Source: a methane-oxidizing endosymbiont of Gigantopelta aegis
GTDB lineage: Bacteria > Pseudomonadota > Gammaproteobacteria > Methylococcales > Methylomonadaceae
Length of the DNA: 64,000 bases
Direction: 5' to 3'
NCBI RefSeq assembly: GCF_016097405.1
Contig: NZ_JAEHGD010000001.1
Location: 1,729,133 to 1,793,132 of the forward strand
The notes under the pieces were generated by a model, which did no database searches, was not told the DNA's origin, and saw only the letters and a list, made by a program, of their open reading frames with translations. Of this stretch, positions 28,636 to 38,988 are shown piece after piece. Made by a program: the position numbers and the translations under genes. Position 1 is the first letter of the stretch; the number at the start of each line of letters is the position of its first letter.

Positions 28636-31456
28636 TGTTATTTCCTATCAGGTTTCCATAGAGGGCTGATTGAACGACGGCGCGTTGTTCTTGAATATGT
28701 GTTTTGAAGCTGCCAACCGCTGGCGCTGCCGAAGCTGGACGCCCAACATACTCAATATTGGCATTGGTATCAAGATTGTTGTAGAAATGATGTTTGCTTT
28801 GATACCAGGCACCTTGGTTTTTGGGTTCTTCCTGGCACCAGACATATTCCTTGATATTGGGATATTGTTGAATAATGCTGCGAAACGCCTGCGCAGGGAA
28901 GGGGTATAATTGCTCGACCCGAATGATGGCGATGTGATCTAGTTTATCGCGGCGACGTGCTTCGAGCACATCATAATAAACCTTGCCCGAGCACATGATC
29001 AAACGCGTGATGCGGGCTTTATCCAAGTCGTCTATTTCGTCAATGACGGTCTGAAACTGTCCTTGGCTCAATTCTTCCAAGGTGGACACAGCCAGTTTAT
29101 GTCGCAGCAGGCTCTTAGGGCTCATCACAATCAAGGGCTTGCGGTATTGTCGGATTAACTGTCTGCGCAGCAGGTGAAAAATCTGAGCGGGCGTGGTGGG
29201 GTAACAAACCTGAATATTCGCGTCGGCACACAGTTGTAAATAACGTTCCAGCCGTGCCGAGGAGTGTTCAGGGCCTTGGCCTTCGCAACCATGCGGTAGC
29301 AACATGACCAAGCCGCTCAAACGTCCCCATTTTGATTCACCCGAGCTGATGAATTGGTCAATAACAACTTGGGCACCATTGGCGAAATCGCCAAATTGCG
29401 CTTCCCAGATGACCAGCTTGTTAGGTTCGGTGGAGCTGTAGCCATATTCAAAGCCTAAAACACCTTCTTCCGACAGTAATGAATCGAATATTTGCGGGCG
29501 CGCCTGATTTTCAGCCAGGTGTTTTAACGGGATGTAAGGCTCGCCGTTGATTTGATTGTAAATAATCGCGTGACGATGGAAAAAAGTGCCTCGGCCTACA
29601 TCCTGGCCAGTTAAGCGGATTTCGTAATTTTCCAACAATAAGGTGGCATAGGCCATGGTTTCGGCAAACCCCCAATCCAGTGGCAACGCGCCAGCCGCCA
29701 TTTTATTGCGGTTTTCCATGATTTTGGCGACGCGTGGATGCAGCTCAAAGCCAGACGGCAGGCGTTGCAGCCTGTCATTACAAAAACGAATCCGCTCCAG
29801 GGCGACACGCGTATCGGCCGGCTCTTCCCAGCTTTTATAGAGAAAAACATCCCATTGGCGGGAATAAGAATAACTGGTGTTATCCAGAATCGGACGGGAG
29901 ACGACCTGTTCCTGATCCAGTTTATGCTGATACTCTGTCTCCATTGCCTTGGCTTCGTCGGCGCTGATCAGCTGCTCCTGAATGAGTTTTTCAGCATAGA
30001 TTTGACGCGTTGTCGGATGATTATGGATGATTTTATACATAACGGGCTGGGTGACGGCCGGTTCATCCGCTTCGTTATGTCCGCGGCGGCGATAACAAAT
30101 TAGGTCGATGACAACATCTTCATGAAAGCGCATGCGGTATTCGAGTGCTAATCGGGTGACAAAAATAACCGCTTCAGGGTCATCACCATTGACATGGAAT
30201 ACCGGCGCCTGAATCATATTGGCTACATCGGTGCAATACAGCGTGGAGCGCGCATCGAATGGATTACTGGTCGTGAAGCCGATTTGATTGTTTATCACGA
30301 TATGGACGGTGCCGCCGGTCGAAAAGGCACGGGTTTCCGACATATTCAAGGTTTCCATGACCACGCCCTGGCCTGCAAACGAGGCGTCGCCATGGATCAG
30401 AACCGGGATGACGGTGTCAACACTGCCTTTTCCGCGTCTGTCCTGTCGTGTCTTGACTGAGCCTTCCACCACAGGATTGATGATTTCAAGATGGGATGGA
30501 TTGAAGGCCAGGGTGACATGTAGCGGGCCACCTGAGGTCTCGACATTGGAGGAAAAGCCCATGTGATATTTGACGTCGCCCGTCAAGGCACCGGGTGAGG
30601 ATACATGGGTGCCTTCAAATTCACCAAACAAGGCCGCTGGGCTTTTACCGAGTATATTGACCAGAACATTGAGCCGGCCACGATGCGCCATGCCGATAAC
30701 AAGCTCTTTTGCCTGCTTTGTACCCGCGAGCTGAATCAGTTCATCCAGGATGGGAATCAACGATTCACCACCTTCTAATGAAAAGCGTTTTTGGCCGACA
30801 TATTTGGTATGCAGGTGTTTTTCGATGCCTTCTGCGGCTGTGAGTAAGTGCAACAGCCAGCGTTTTTGTTCGGGATCGGTCAAGCCGGGGCGCGAGCTTT
30901 CCAGTTTGGTTTGAATCCAACGTTTAGCATCGGTATCGACAATATGCATGTATTCTGTGCCGATACTGCCACAATAAATATCCTTCAGTGTGGTGATGAT
31001 TTCCCGCAGAGGCATGCGGTCCTTGCCATATAAATTACCGGTATGGAACAGAGTATCCATATCCGGCTCTGCCAGACCGTAATATGCCGGTTCAAGGTCG
31101 GGCGGGATGTGAATATCTTTCCCTAGTGGATTATTGTCTGCAATCTGGTGGCCTTTCATGCGGTACTGATTGATCAGGCGGGCGACGGCAGATTGTTTTT
31201 TGACGCTTTCTTCTGTAAAGCCTTGTAATTTGGCTAAACGCCCGGGAGAGCTGACGGCAAGTTGTGCAAACCTTTCCACAATCGGGCTGTGCGGGATGTC
31301 ATGCTGATTCGGCTGACGAATTTCGCTGAACTTTTTTTGCCAGCTTTCAGGGACAGAATCAGGGTTTTCCAGATATTGTTCATATAAGTCTTCGACAAAG
31401 CTGGCGTTATTACCATACAAGGCCGAAGTGTCGTAAAACATTTTGACAAGACTCAT
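28625..31456 (-). CDS. sucA: 2-oxoglutarate dehydrogenase E1
   Basis: Thiamine-diphosphate decarboxylase subunit of OGDH. I use ATG 31456 (943 residues, [15 protein letters not shown]); the longer frame adds 28 unconserved residues. Family landmarks: A-H-R-G-R-L-N-V-L, the ThDP motif region [18 protein letters not shown], and [11 protein letters not shown] in the transketolase-like C-terminal part. Its presence means a complete oxidative TCA cycle is possible, as reported in several gammaproteobacterial methanotrophs. Confidence 0.95.
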   Translation of the reverse strand: MSLVKMFYDTSALYGNNASFVEDLYEQYLENPDSVPESWQKKFSEIRQPNQHDIPHSPIVERFAQLAVSSPGRLAKLQGFTEESVKKQSAVARLINQYRMKGHQIADNNPLGKDIHIPPDLEPAYYGLAEPDMDTLFHTGNLYGKDRMPLREIITTLKDIYCGSIGTEYMHIVDTDAKRWIQTKLESSRPGLTDPEQKRWLLHLLTAAEGIEKHLHTKYVGQKRFSLEGGESLIPILDELIQLAGTKQAKELVIGMAHRGRLNVLVNILGKSPAALFGEFEGTHVSSPGALTGDVKYHMGFSSNVETSGGPLHVTLAFNPSHLEIINPVVEGSVKTRQDRRGKGSVDTVIPVLIHGDASFAGQGVVMETLNMSETRAFSTGGTVHIVINNQIGFTTSNPFDARSTLYCTDVANMIQAPVFHVNGDDPEAVIFVTRLALEYRMRFHEDVVIDLICYRRRGHNEADEPAVTQPVMYKIIHNHPTTRQIYAEKLIQEQLISADEAKAMETEYQHKLDQEQVVSRPILDNTSYSYSRQWDVFLYKSWEEPADTRVALERIRFCNDRLQRLPSGFELHPRVAKIMENRNKMAAGALPLDWGFAETMAYATLLLENYEIRLTGQDVGRGTFFHRHAIIYNQINGEPYIPLKHLAENQARPQIFDSLLSEEGVLGFEYGYSSTEPNKLVIWEAQFGDFANGAQVVIDQFISSGESKWGRLSGLVMLLPHGCEGQGPEHSSARLERYLQLCADANIQVCYPTTPAQIFHLLRRQLIRQYRKPLIVMSPKSLLRHKLAVSTLEELSQGQFQTVIDEIDDLDKARITRLIMCSGKVYYDVLEARRRDKLDHIAIIRVEQLYPFPAQAFRSIIQQYPNIKEYVWCQEEPKNQGAWYQSKHHFYNNLDTNANIEYVGRPASAAPAVGSFKTHIQEQRAVVQSALYGNLIGNNNET

Positions 31457-32060
31457 GCAAAATTCCAGTTTTAGCAAGTGATGCTTAATGATAGGCCGTA
31501 AGTGGTATATTACCAAGTCAAAATGACACACACGATTCAAATTGTATCTTTCAAGACTTTAGCTGGTGCAGCACTAGAACAACATCATGACTGAAAAAAG
31601 AATAGTAATCAAAATCAATCAGAAAAAAATGCAGGATACAGTATCCTCTATCGAGCCCGAGATGATTACAGAGTGGAATATTCCACGGCTTATTATGTTT
31701 TTTTTAGGACTTATATTAATCATTGGAATGGTATTTTTTTGGGTGGCTAATCAATCCGAAGAAGAAGCTAATGGCAGGCTGGTGCATAATGCGCAAAGTG
31801 ATAATGAAGTGAGAAATACGCGTACTGAAATTGATAATGTAATGACTTCGAGCGTAGTTAAAAAAGAGAACGATTCATTTCCTATCAAAACCGAAAAGAC
31901 TGTAGCAGTTGAAGAACCAGATGTTCACATTAAAAAAGATACCGCTAATATTACAGAGAAATATAAGTTTCCAGTTAAAATCAATATAGCTGATAAAAGA
32001 GTAAGTCGGGCTGTTATTGCTTATTCATTAAAACAAAAGGAGCCTGAGGAGGTTGTGACA

Positions 32061-33490
32061 CATAAGCGCCAACTTAAGCCCCCAACCACTTGATTAAACA
32101 CGACTTACGCCCAGCTCTCTGCATTGTCGAATCATTCCCAAAATCGGTTCAGGTAGACTCTGCAACGAACGTTTTCTCGGGCGTTCGCTAACGCTTTTCA
32201 AATAATCACGCTGAAAGCGTTCTTGCTTCGGAAAACAGGCGTTCAATCCTGATTTAATGTCCTCAGCAATCGTTTTATACAAACGCCAGGGTGTCAATGC
32301 ACGCGGCCCATCCATTTTCGTCAAGGCCTTGGTAAAACACCGCTGCGCGATCTTTTCCGTAACCACCGCATACAGAAGTTTGCCCTGTAAATACAATTCG
32401 GCCAATTGACTGTCTTTACGGGCACGTAATTGATTGATCGCCAACAGGCTTTTCAGCCGTTTGATCACCAATTCCACCTGCCAGCGTACACGATAGAGCG
32501 CGGCAGCCGTTTCGGTGCTGAGCAACTCGACCGGCACGGACGTTAAAATTAAGACCCATTCACTGAGATAGAGCGTTTTTTCCTGGGCTGTACGTCCTTT
32601 GTTCTGCGCTCTGAGTTTCGCTTTACGCCGGGCTTGCGCCGCTTTTTCGGCAGGTAACGGAACCGCATGTACCGTGCAGGCGATTCGTTTAGTATCATGG
32701 CACAAATAAACCGGAATAGCCCCCGCTTGTTTCCCGAGACGTTGTAATTTCGTTTCCCAGTCAATTTTTATCATTTTGCCGTGCTCGTCAAGCTCGTATA
32801 AATTCATGCTGTGTGCGTTATAGCGCAGCACAATATCGCCACCTCGGTCAATAAAGGCACCAACGACTTCGGTTGATTGTAGCCACGATCAATCAACACG
32901 ACATCGCCCGATTCCAGCACATAATGGTCAAGGCTTTCGCCAATCTTGTCCGTACTGACTTCAACCTGGCGCAATGTCAGTGAAATCAAATCTATCGCGA
33001 TATGTAGCCGATACGTGGTTTCTGTCGCACCGGGTTCCTGCACGGTCGAGCCATCAATAATAACGAAGCTTAATGAACCACTGTCAACCACCTGATGCAA
33101 CCCAAATACGCCCGATAGCAAGGATTTTACCCAAGGAACGCAGGCCGCCAGTCTTTTTACCGCCGTATCACTCAGGTAGCCCTGTAAGTGAGCCACCTCG
33201 CCGGCGCAACTCCGCAAGGAGAAATCCAGACCACAGTAGAGCATCACCAACTGTAACAGTTGTAAGGGCGAACGGATCTTGCGCGCACGCGTGAAGGCTT
33301 TAAATTCATAGGCTTGTTGTTGATAATCTTCTGGAAGTTCTTGCACAAATTGTTCAAAACGAGTATCTATGTGAGGTGGCTGCTTTTTCATAGGGTTTTC
33401 ACTTTTGTCGGCAAAAGACTCTATGTGGTGGCCACACCTTTATTTTTCAACACGTAATCAATGATTTAATGGCTTAAGTTGGCGCTTATG
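32061..33490 (-). mobile_element. IS4-family insertion sequence
   Basis: 1430 bp with perfect 20-bp terminal inverted repeats CATAAGCGCCAACTTAAGCC (32061-32080 and complement at 33471-33490), flanked by an exact 11-bp direct repeat AGGTTGTGACA (32050-32060 and 33491-33501). Repeat length and transposase type agree with the IS4 family. Confidence 0.95.
32094..33391 (-). pseudogene. IS4-family transposase with a frameshift
   Basis: Two overlapping frames: 33391-32804 (start M-K-K-Q-P-P) carries D113 (V-I-I-D-G-S-T) and D168 (L-I-D-R-G-Y-N-Q), the other (to 32094) carries the Y-R-x-R-W-Q-V-E-L-x-x-K glutamate motif. The frame passes from one to the other near 32860-32880, where the second frame reads A-F-I-D-R-G-G-D-I-V-L-R-Y-N across the segment that the first frame reads out of register. 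A one-base deletion near K-S-L-V explains it. The element is probably not self-mobile unless frameshifting rescues it. Confidence 0.85.
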
Positions 33491-33762
33491 AGGTTGTGAC
33501 AGGGTGGGTTAAGGCAGATAAGGCGAAGGCGGTTGGTGTCTATTTTTTTACCGAAATCAATCAGATGAAAGGAAAGGTTTTATTCCATAAATGGTATCTG
33601 AATAATAAAATAGTATTTAGCAGAAGACTTAATATACTAGGAAACCATTGGAGAGCTTCAACCAGTAAATTGATTACTTATTCTCAAAAAGGCGAATGGC
33701 GTGTCACGTTAGTTAATCGAAATCAGCAGGTTTTAGCTGAAATAAGGTTTTATGTTATTTGA

Positions 33763-33827
33763 TTAACCCATCTTTTCCAGAAATAACAAGAATTATTTTT
33801 ATGTGCACAATGGAAAGGCTGGGTTAA
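33763..33827. repeat. Imperfect 17-bp inverted repeat
   Basis: Arms 33763-33779 and 33811-33827 (starting TTAACCCA, ending TGGGTTAA) pair at 15 of 17 positions across a 31-bp A+T-rich spacer; followed by TTTTGTTTTT (33831-33840). It begins right after the DUF2914 stop codon, so it may act as a terminator, or it could be a small inverted-repeat element. Confidence 0.65.
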
Positions 33828-33896
33828 TGCTTTTGTTTTTATAAGATTATATATATAATATCTAGGTTTATTTTTATTTATAACCAAGAGGATATT

Positions 33897-34214
33897 ATGA
33901 CCGAATTGAGTAAGCTTTCTGAAGCGGAACTGCAAGCTATGATTCAAAATGCTGAAAAGGCATTAAGAGAAAAACAGGAAAGTAAAAAGAAAGAAGTCAT
34001 CGCTCAAATCAAGGCATTAGCCGATTCTGTCGGTATTAATGTCATTATTCAGGATGGTGTAAAACAATCTTCTCGGAAAGGCGTTAAGGTTCCACCGAAA
34101 TATCGGAATCCGTCTAATCCAGAGCAAACCTGGACTGGTCGTGGCGTGCCCCCTAAATGGATGCAGGAACTGATTGCAGCCGGGCATGATAAATCTGAAT
34201 TTGAAATTCAGTAA
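33897..34214 (+). CDS. H-NS family nucleoid protein
   Basis: 105 residues. N-terminal coiled-coil dimerisation region (about 1-45, rich in Glu/Lys/Ala) and the C-terminal DNA-binding motif Y-R-N-P-S-N-P-E-Q-T-W-T-G-R-G in a stretch ending P-P-K-W-M-Q-E-L. H-NS relatives bind curved A+T-rich DNA and silence foreign genes. It has its own strong AAGAGGATATT ribosome-binding region and an A+T-rich promoter region upstream (33828-33880). Position next to an IS insertion may be incidental. Confidence 0.9.
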   Translation: MTELSKLSEAELQAMIQNAEKALREKQESKKKEVIAQIKALADSVGINVIIQDGVKQSSRKGVKVPPKYRNPSNPEQTWTGRGVPPKWMQELIAAGHDKSEFEIQ

Positions 34215-34253
34215 AACATTTAGCGTAGCGCATAAAATGGCTTAAAGATTATC

Positions 34254-34305
34254 TGCGGGAGCGGCCCACAGTTGCGATCTAATCGTGGCTGATGCCGCTC
34301 CTGCA
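34254..34305. repeat. REP pair (BIME-like palindromic repeat)
   Basis: TGCGGGAGCGGC at 34254-34265 faces GCCGCTCCTGCA at 34294-34305 (11 of 12 complementary). Each half resembles the common TGTAGGAGCGGCTTCAGCC REP type; the second, read on the minus strand, is TGCAGGAGCGGCATCAGCC. Lies in the 207-bp gap between the H-NS-like gene and aguB, which otherwise shows nothing. Confidence 0.65.
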
Positions 34306-34421
34306 GCCGCTCAAATCCCATCAAAAAGACCTCCCACCTCTAATCGCGTTGCTTTCAAGATAAGCATTGGCTTGATATTTCAAACCTGGGTTTTATCGAT
34401 TGTCTCGTTCTGTGTATAACA

Positions 34422-35303
34422 TCAGTCAATATAACGTTTATTCAAGTCATTGTAGGCGTCAATACGGCGGTCACGAAAAAATGGCCAGATGTTACGGACG
34501 TCCTGACTGCGCGTTAAATCCAAATCCTGTATCAGAATTTTATTTTCCTCGTCGTTAGCGTGCTGGAGAATTTCGCCTTGAGGGCCTGCAATAAAACTGT
34601 TGCCCCAGAATTGAATACCGCCGTTTTGATCGGGTGCACACTCAAATCCAATTCGGTTACAACTGATAATCGGTAAACCATTGGCAATGGCATGACTGCG
34701 TTGAATTGTTATCCAGGCATCAAGTTGGCGTTGCTTTTCGGCGGCTGTGTCGGCAGGCTCCCAGCCAATTGCAGTCGGGAATATCAGTATATCCGCACCC
34801 GCCAGGCTCATTAAGCGAGCAGCCTCTGGATACCACTGATCCCAGCAGATCAATACGCCAAGTGTGCCAATCGAGGTTTTAATCGGCGTAAAGCCCAAAT
34901 CGCCCGGGGTGAAGTAAAATTTTTCATAATAGCCCGGGTCATCCGGGATATGCATTTTGCGATAACGGCCGGCAATCGCACCATTCTTATCAAATACGAC
35001 GCAGGTGTTGTGATAAAGGCCGGGCGCGCGTTTTTCAAACAGAGTCGAGACAATCACAATGCTATTGTCTTTAGCGACCCGGCTCAGTAAATCCGTGGTC
35101 GGGCCGGGGATGGTTTCGGCTTGGCTAAAAACAGCGGTATCTTCGGTTTGGCAGAAATACGGGCCACAATGTAGTTCAGGCAGGACGGCCAGGTCAACAT
35201 GCTCCCTTGCGGCCTGTTCTATTTGCCGGATGGAGTAGGCCAGGTTCTCTTGTTTTTTGAGTTTACAAGGTTGTTGTATGGCGCAAACTTTAAGGTGGCT
35301 CAT
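34422..35303 (-). CDS. aguB: N-carbamoylputrescine amidase
   Basis: Hydrolyses N-carbamoylputrescine to putrescine, CO2 and ammonia. 293 residues from ATG 35303 (M-S-H-L-K-V-C-A-I-Q-Q), which overlaps the aguA stop (ATGA); the longer frame is an artefact. Nitrilase-fold triad: E in L-P-E-L-H, K in R-K-M-H-I-P-D, C in L-I-C-W-D-Q-W-Y. Works with the product of the preceding gene aguA to make putrescine from agmatine. Confidence 0.94.
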   Translation of the reverse strand: MSHLKVCAIQQPCKLKKQENLAYSIRQIEQAAREHVDLAVLPELHCGPYFCQTEDTAVFSQAETIPGPTTDLLSRVAKDNSIVIVSTLFEKRAPGLYHNTCVVFDKNGAIAGRYRKMHIPDDPGYYEKFYFTPGDLGFTPIKTSIGTLGVLICWDQWYPEAARLMSLAGADILIFPTAIGWEPADTAAEKQRQLDAWITIQRSHAIANGLPIISCNRIGFECAPDQNGGIQFWGNSFIAGPQGEILQHANDEENKILIQDLDLTRSQDVRNIWPFFRDRRIDAYNDLNKRYID

Positions 35304-36322
35304 AGGGCAAGTTCCAAGGTTGCTGGAAACTGCATGGTCATGCAATGCAGGCTTCCATATTGGTGAACAATGGGACGACAGGGGATAGGGATGATGTCCC
35401 GTTCCGGAAAACATTGGGCGATGCGGCTTAAGGCAATTTCGTCGTTGCGGTCGCCATAGACCGGTACTAAAACGGCATGATTGATAATCAGAAAATTGGC
35501 GTAGTTCGCCGGCAAGCGTTGGCCGTTGTCATCGTAAATAGGTGCGGGTAAAGGCAGTGCCACCAATTGGTAGGGTTTGCCGCTGGCTGTGGTGAAGGTT
35601 TCCAGTTGTTGGCGCAGTTTTTGCAGTCCCGGATAGTGCGGATCATCAGGGGTGTCAGAGGTGCTGTAAGCGATGATTTCAGGGCTGCAAAAGCGAGCGA
35701 GGGTGTCGATATGGGCATCGGTATCGTCGCCGGCCAGGTTGTTTTGCTGTAACCATAGGATTTTTTCACAACCGAAATGGTTTTCCAGGGTACGGCTGAT
35801 GGCAAAACGGTTGTAGTCCGGGTTGCGGTTGGGATTTAGTAAGCAGTTTTCGGTGGTCATCAGGGTAGTGATACCATCGGATTCAATACTGCCGCCTTCC
35901 AGCACAAAATCGATATGTTGACAGGACAAACCTGAAAAAATAGGATGTTGCAGTAACTGTTGATTTAATTGATTGTCTGCAGTATGTGGGTATTTATTAC
36001 CCCAGCCATTGAATCTAAAATTCAGTAACCGCGCCTGCCGGTCTTCTTCGATAGTCAAAAAAGCTGTGTCTCGTAGCCAAATATCATCGTAATTGGCCTG
36101 GATGAAATGGGTTTGCGTCGTTGTGTTTAACAGCTGTTCGATGTGTTGTTGATGCGCTGCATCACGACACAGAATAATCAAAGATTGATAATGGCTGATG
36201 GTTTGTGCAATGAGGCTATAACTGTCTTCAACTTCGGCTAGGTTGTTAAAATCACCTTCGCTATGTGGCCAGGCGATCATGACGGCAGATTGGGGTTCCC
36301 ATTCGGCTGGAAAACGGCGCAT
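35300..36322 (-). CDS. aguA: Agmatine deiminase
   Basis: Converts agmatine to N-carbamoylputrescine. 340 residues of the PAD_porph fold: N-terminal P-A-E-W-E-P-Q-S-A-V-M-I-A-W-P-H, substrate-binding W-L-R-D-T-A-F, L-E-G-G-S-I-E-S-D-G, and the C-terminal catalytic Cys in G-S-L-H-C-M-T. Two bp from recN and overlapping aguB. Confidence 0.94.
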   Translation of the reverse strand: MRRFPAEWEPQSAVMIAWPHSEGDFNNLAEVEDSYSLIAQTISHYQSLIILCRDAAHQQHIEQLLNTTTQTHFIQANYDDIWLRDTAFLTIEEDRQARLLNFRFNGWGNKYPHTADNQLNQQLLQHPIFSGLSCQHIDFVLEGGSIESDGITTLMTTENCLLNPNRNPDYNRFAISRTLENHFGCEKILWLQQNNLAGDDTDAHIDTLARFCSPEIIAYSTSDTPDDPHYPGLQKLRQQLETFTTASGKPYQLVALPLPAPIYDDNGQRLPANYANFLIINHAVLVPVYGDRNDEIALSRIAQCFPERDIIPIPCRPIVHQYGSLHCMTMQFPATLELAL

Positions 36323-36324
36323 GA

Positions 36325-38001
36325 TTAGTCCTCTCCTGTGTGCTGTAACATTTCGGCGGCATGATTACGGGTATTTTGAGTGATACGAACGCCGCCGAGC
36401 ATACGCGCGAGTTCTTCAATGCGTTGCTCTTGGCTCAGCGTTTGTACGCTGGAACTGGTGACCGCTGCTTCGGTGTTTTTTCTGACATGCAAATGTTGAT
36501 GTGCTTGCGCGGCAACTTGCGGCAGGTGTGTGACGCATAACACTTGCCGGTTATCGGCGAGCTGGCGCATTTTGTGCCCTACAATTTCAGCAATACCACC
36601 GCCAATGCCGGAATCAACCTCATCAAAAATCATGGTGGGCACCGTTTTATCGCTGCTGGTTGTAACTTGAATGGCTAGGCTGATACGCGATAGCTCACCA
36701 CCTGATGCGACTTTTGCCAGCGGTTTGGGTGGCAGGCCCGGGTTGGCGCTGATTAAAAACTCAATGTTATCCAGGCCATTGGGCTTTGGCAGTGATGACA
36801 GATCGGTTTCGATCTGAATAATAAATTCGCCTTGCGGCATGCCGAGTTCCTGAATCATCGCACTGATGCGGCGGGATAAAATTTTGCCTTGCTGTAGCCG
36901 GCGTTGGCTTAATTGCTGAGCTAACTTTTGATATTGCTGAGAAAAGTTTTCACACTGTTTTGAAAGCTGTTCAATCCGTTCATCGCTATGGCTCAGAAGG
37001 TCGAGTTCCTGTTCGATCTGTCGGGCTATTTGCGGTAATTGTTCGGCTTGGCAATGATGTTTTCGGCTTAAATCCATAATCAGGCTAATTTGGGCATCCA
37101 GATCAGCTAGGCGGCCGGGGTCAAGTTCCTGCGATTCTAGAAAGCGGCGGAGCTGATGACTGGCTTCGGAAATCTGAATCTGGGCTTCTTCCAGCAAGGC
37201 GGTTATTTCATCTAACTCAGGTGCATATTGGCTTAAATCACTCAGTACAGTGACAGAGTGTGCCAATGACTGGTTTAAAGATTGCTGATCATTATCATAG
37301 AGTAAATCAAGTTGTTGTTGGCCTTGTGTCAAAATCAAGCCTAAGTTGGATAATTTACTGTGTTCTTCAGAAAGGGCCTGAAAATCAAATTGTTCCAGAT
37401 CAAGTTGTTGCAGTTCTTGCAGCTGATAACGCAGGAATTCTTCACGTTCGGCTTGATCTTTGTTGTTTTGAGTTAAACGCTCAAGTTCGGTTTGGGTTTG
37501 TTTCCAGTCTTTAAAAACCTGGTTTAACTGGGCGACTAAGGGTTGGTTCGAAGCAAAATTGTCCAGCAGCCTGCGCTGTTCGTCATGTTGTAATAAGGTC
37601 AGGTGGGCATGTTGTCCATGAATTTCGACCAGTAAGCGTCCTAGCGCTTGCAGACTCTGAAGTGTGGCAGGGCGATTGTTGATCCAGGCTTTGGAACGGC
37701 CATCCTGATTGATGATGCGGCGGATAATGCAATGTTGCTCATCATCGAGTTCGTGTTCTTGTAACCATTCTTTCGCTTTCGGTGCATCACTCAAATCAAA
37801 TTCAAGCGAAATTTCAGCGCGTCGGCTGCCAGGGCGGATAAATCCGGAATCAGCACGATCGCCAAGCGCCAGCCCTAACGCGGTCAGTAAAATGGATTTA
37901 CCGGCGCCGGTTTCTCCGGTTAAAACAGACATGCCTGGCTTGAGTTCAAGCATGAGGTTTTTAACGACGGCCAGATCAATGATGTTGATAGTTGAAAGCA
38001 T
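36325..38001 (-). CDS. recN: DNA repair protein RecN
   Basis: SMC-like ATPase for double-strand-break repair. 558 residues: Walker A G-E-T-G-A-G-K-S (about 29-36), long central coiled coil (about 155-370, Gln-rich), and C-terminal S-G-G-E-L-S-R signature with D-E-V-D-S-G-I Walker B. A TATAAT is visible on the minus strand at 38039-38044 at the end of nadK, so recN may have its own promoter. No exact LexA box found, though recN is commonly SOS-controlled. Confidence 0.95.
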   Translation of the reverse strand: MLSTINIIDLAVVKNLMLELKPGMSVLTGETGAGKSILLTALGLALGDRADSGFIRPGSRRAEISLEFDLSDAPKAKEWLQEHELDDEQHCIIRRIINQDGRSKAWINNRPATLQSLQALGRLLVEIHGQHAHLTLLQHDEQRRLLDNFASNQPLVAQLNQVFKDWKQTQTELERLTQNNKDQAEREEFLRYQLQELQQLDLEQFDFQALSEEHSKLSNLGLILTQGQQQLDLLYDNDQQSLNQSLAHSVTVLSDLSQYAPELDEITALLEEAQIQISEASHQLRRFLESQELDPGRLADLDAQISLIMDLSRKHHCQAEQLPQIARQIEQELDLLSHSDERIEQLSKQCENFSQQYQKLAQQLSQRRLQQGKILSRRISAMIQELGMPQGEFIIQIETDLSSLPKPNGLDNIEFLISANPGLPPKPLAKVASGGELSRISLAIQVTTSSDKTVPTMIFDEVDSGIGGGIAEIVGHKMRQLADNRQVLCVTHLPQVAAQAHQHLHVRKNTEAAVTSSSVQTLSQEQRIEELARMLGGVRITQNTRNHAAEMLQHTGED

Positions 38002-38039
38002 GGTCGGGACTGTGTTAAACAGGCAGTTAAAGCACTTTA

Positions 38040-38927
38040 TTATATATGGTAACCGCTACTCCAGTTGAGTTTATCACGCAAAATACGAAAGAAATCATGG
38101 TTTTCAGGATGCAGAATAATCAGTTGTTTGGCTTCTTTTTTGATTTTAATAATATCGCTAATGCGTACATCCGGAATCTCCAGATGATCGCAAGTCACTA
38201 AGGCGTGGATTTGCTTAGTCTGGCTAAAGCGGATTTCAATTTCGCAATCATCATCAATAACGACTGGACGATTGGATAAGGTATGTGGATTGAGCGGGAC
38301 TAAAACCAGCGCATTCAATGAGGGCTGAATAATCGGGCCGCCGGCTGATAAAGAATAGGCTGTGGAGCCTGTCGGGGTGGCGATAATTAAACCATCGGAG
38401 CGCTGCGTATTAAAGTAAGCACCGTTGATGGAGGTGATGATTTCAATCATGCTTGGCGTGACCCAACGATGGATTACGACTTCATTCAAGGCAGTTTGCT
38501 GATGAATTATGGCATCATCCCGAATGACCTGGGCATTGAGTAGGCTACGTGATTCTTTTTGGTAGTGACCTTGCAAAATAAGATCCAGGTGAGTTGCCAG
38601 CTCATCGGGCGAAATATCGACTAAAAATCCGAGATGGCCTAGGTTGACGCCAATCAGAGGGATTTGATCGTTGACGATAGCCCGTGCAGTTGCCAGAAAA
38701 GTGCCATCGCCACCGACAACAATAACAACATCGCACTGTTGGCCCAACGACTCAAGTGGACATGTCGTGTAATCAAAGCCCGATGCATATTGCTGGCTGT
38801 GTTCGGTCAGAAATATACGATAACCTTTCTGGGCTAAAAAACGCCCCAGGCGGCAGAGGACGCTGATAATTTCAGGTGCATTAGGTTTGGTTGTGATGCC
38901 AATATTCTTAAAAGTATAAGATTGCAT
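38040..38927 (-). CDS. nadK: NAD kinase
   Basis: Phosphorylates NAD to NADP. 295 residues with the diagnostic G-G-D-G-T-F motif and N-L-G-H-L-G-F-L, N-E-V-V-I-H, T-P-T-G-S-T-A-Y-S-L-S-A-G-G-P. First gene of a nadK-recN-aguA-aguB series on the minus strand (38-bp gap to recN). Confidence 0.95.
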   Translation of the reverse strand: MQSYTFKNIGITTKPNAPEIISVLCRLGRFLAQKGYRIFLTEHSQQYASGFDYTTCPLESLGQQCDVVIVVGGDGTFLATARAIVNDQIPLIGVNLGHLGFLVDISPDELATHLDLILQGHYQKESRSLLNAQVIRDDAIIHQQTALNEVVIHRWVTPSMIEIITSINGAYFNTQRSDGLIIATPTGSTAYSLSAGGPIIQPSLNALVLVPLNPHTLSNRPVVIDDDCEIEIRFSQTKQIHALVTCDHLEIPDVRISDIIKIKKEAKQLIILHPENHDFFRILRDKLNWSSGYHI

Positions 38928-38988
38928 GGGTGATGAGCGGCCAGTCGATTAAATGATATAGTCTTAATTTTAAAACGATTATAGTCTC

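Larger units (their letters stand above)
31587..33762 (+). pseudogene. DUF2914-type membrane-anchored protein, split by an IS4-family element
   Basis: Coding parts are 31587-32060 and 33502-33762. Joining them at the 11-bp target duplication restores one frame of about 244 residues. The N-terminal part has a cytoplasmic basic stretch, one membrane helix (about 35-54, F-F-L-G-L-I-L-I-I-G) and a charged linker; the C-terminal part reads V-Y-F-F-T-E-I-N-Q-M-K-G and H-K-W-Y-L-N, W-R-A-S-T-S-K, G-E-W-R-V-T-L-V-N, matching the periplasmic DUF2914 domain as I know it. As found, translation stops after ten foreign residues. Function unknown. Divergent from sucA. Confidence 0.85.

Noticed and set aside
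38003..38026. Possible LexA box before recN (CTGTTTAACACAG / CTGCCTGTTTAACACAG)
   Set aside because: The half-sites are spaced 5 or 11 bases apart, not CTGT-N8-ACAG or CTG-N10-CAG, so it does not fit the SOS box.
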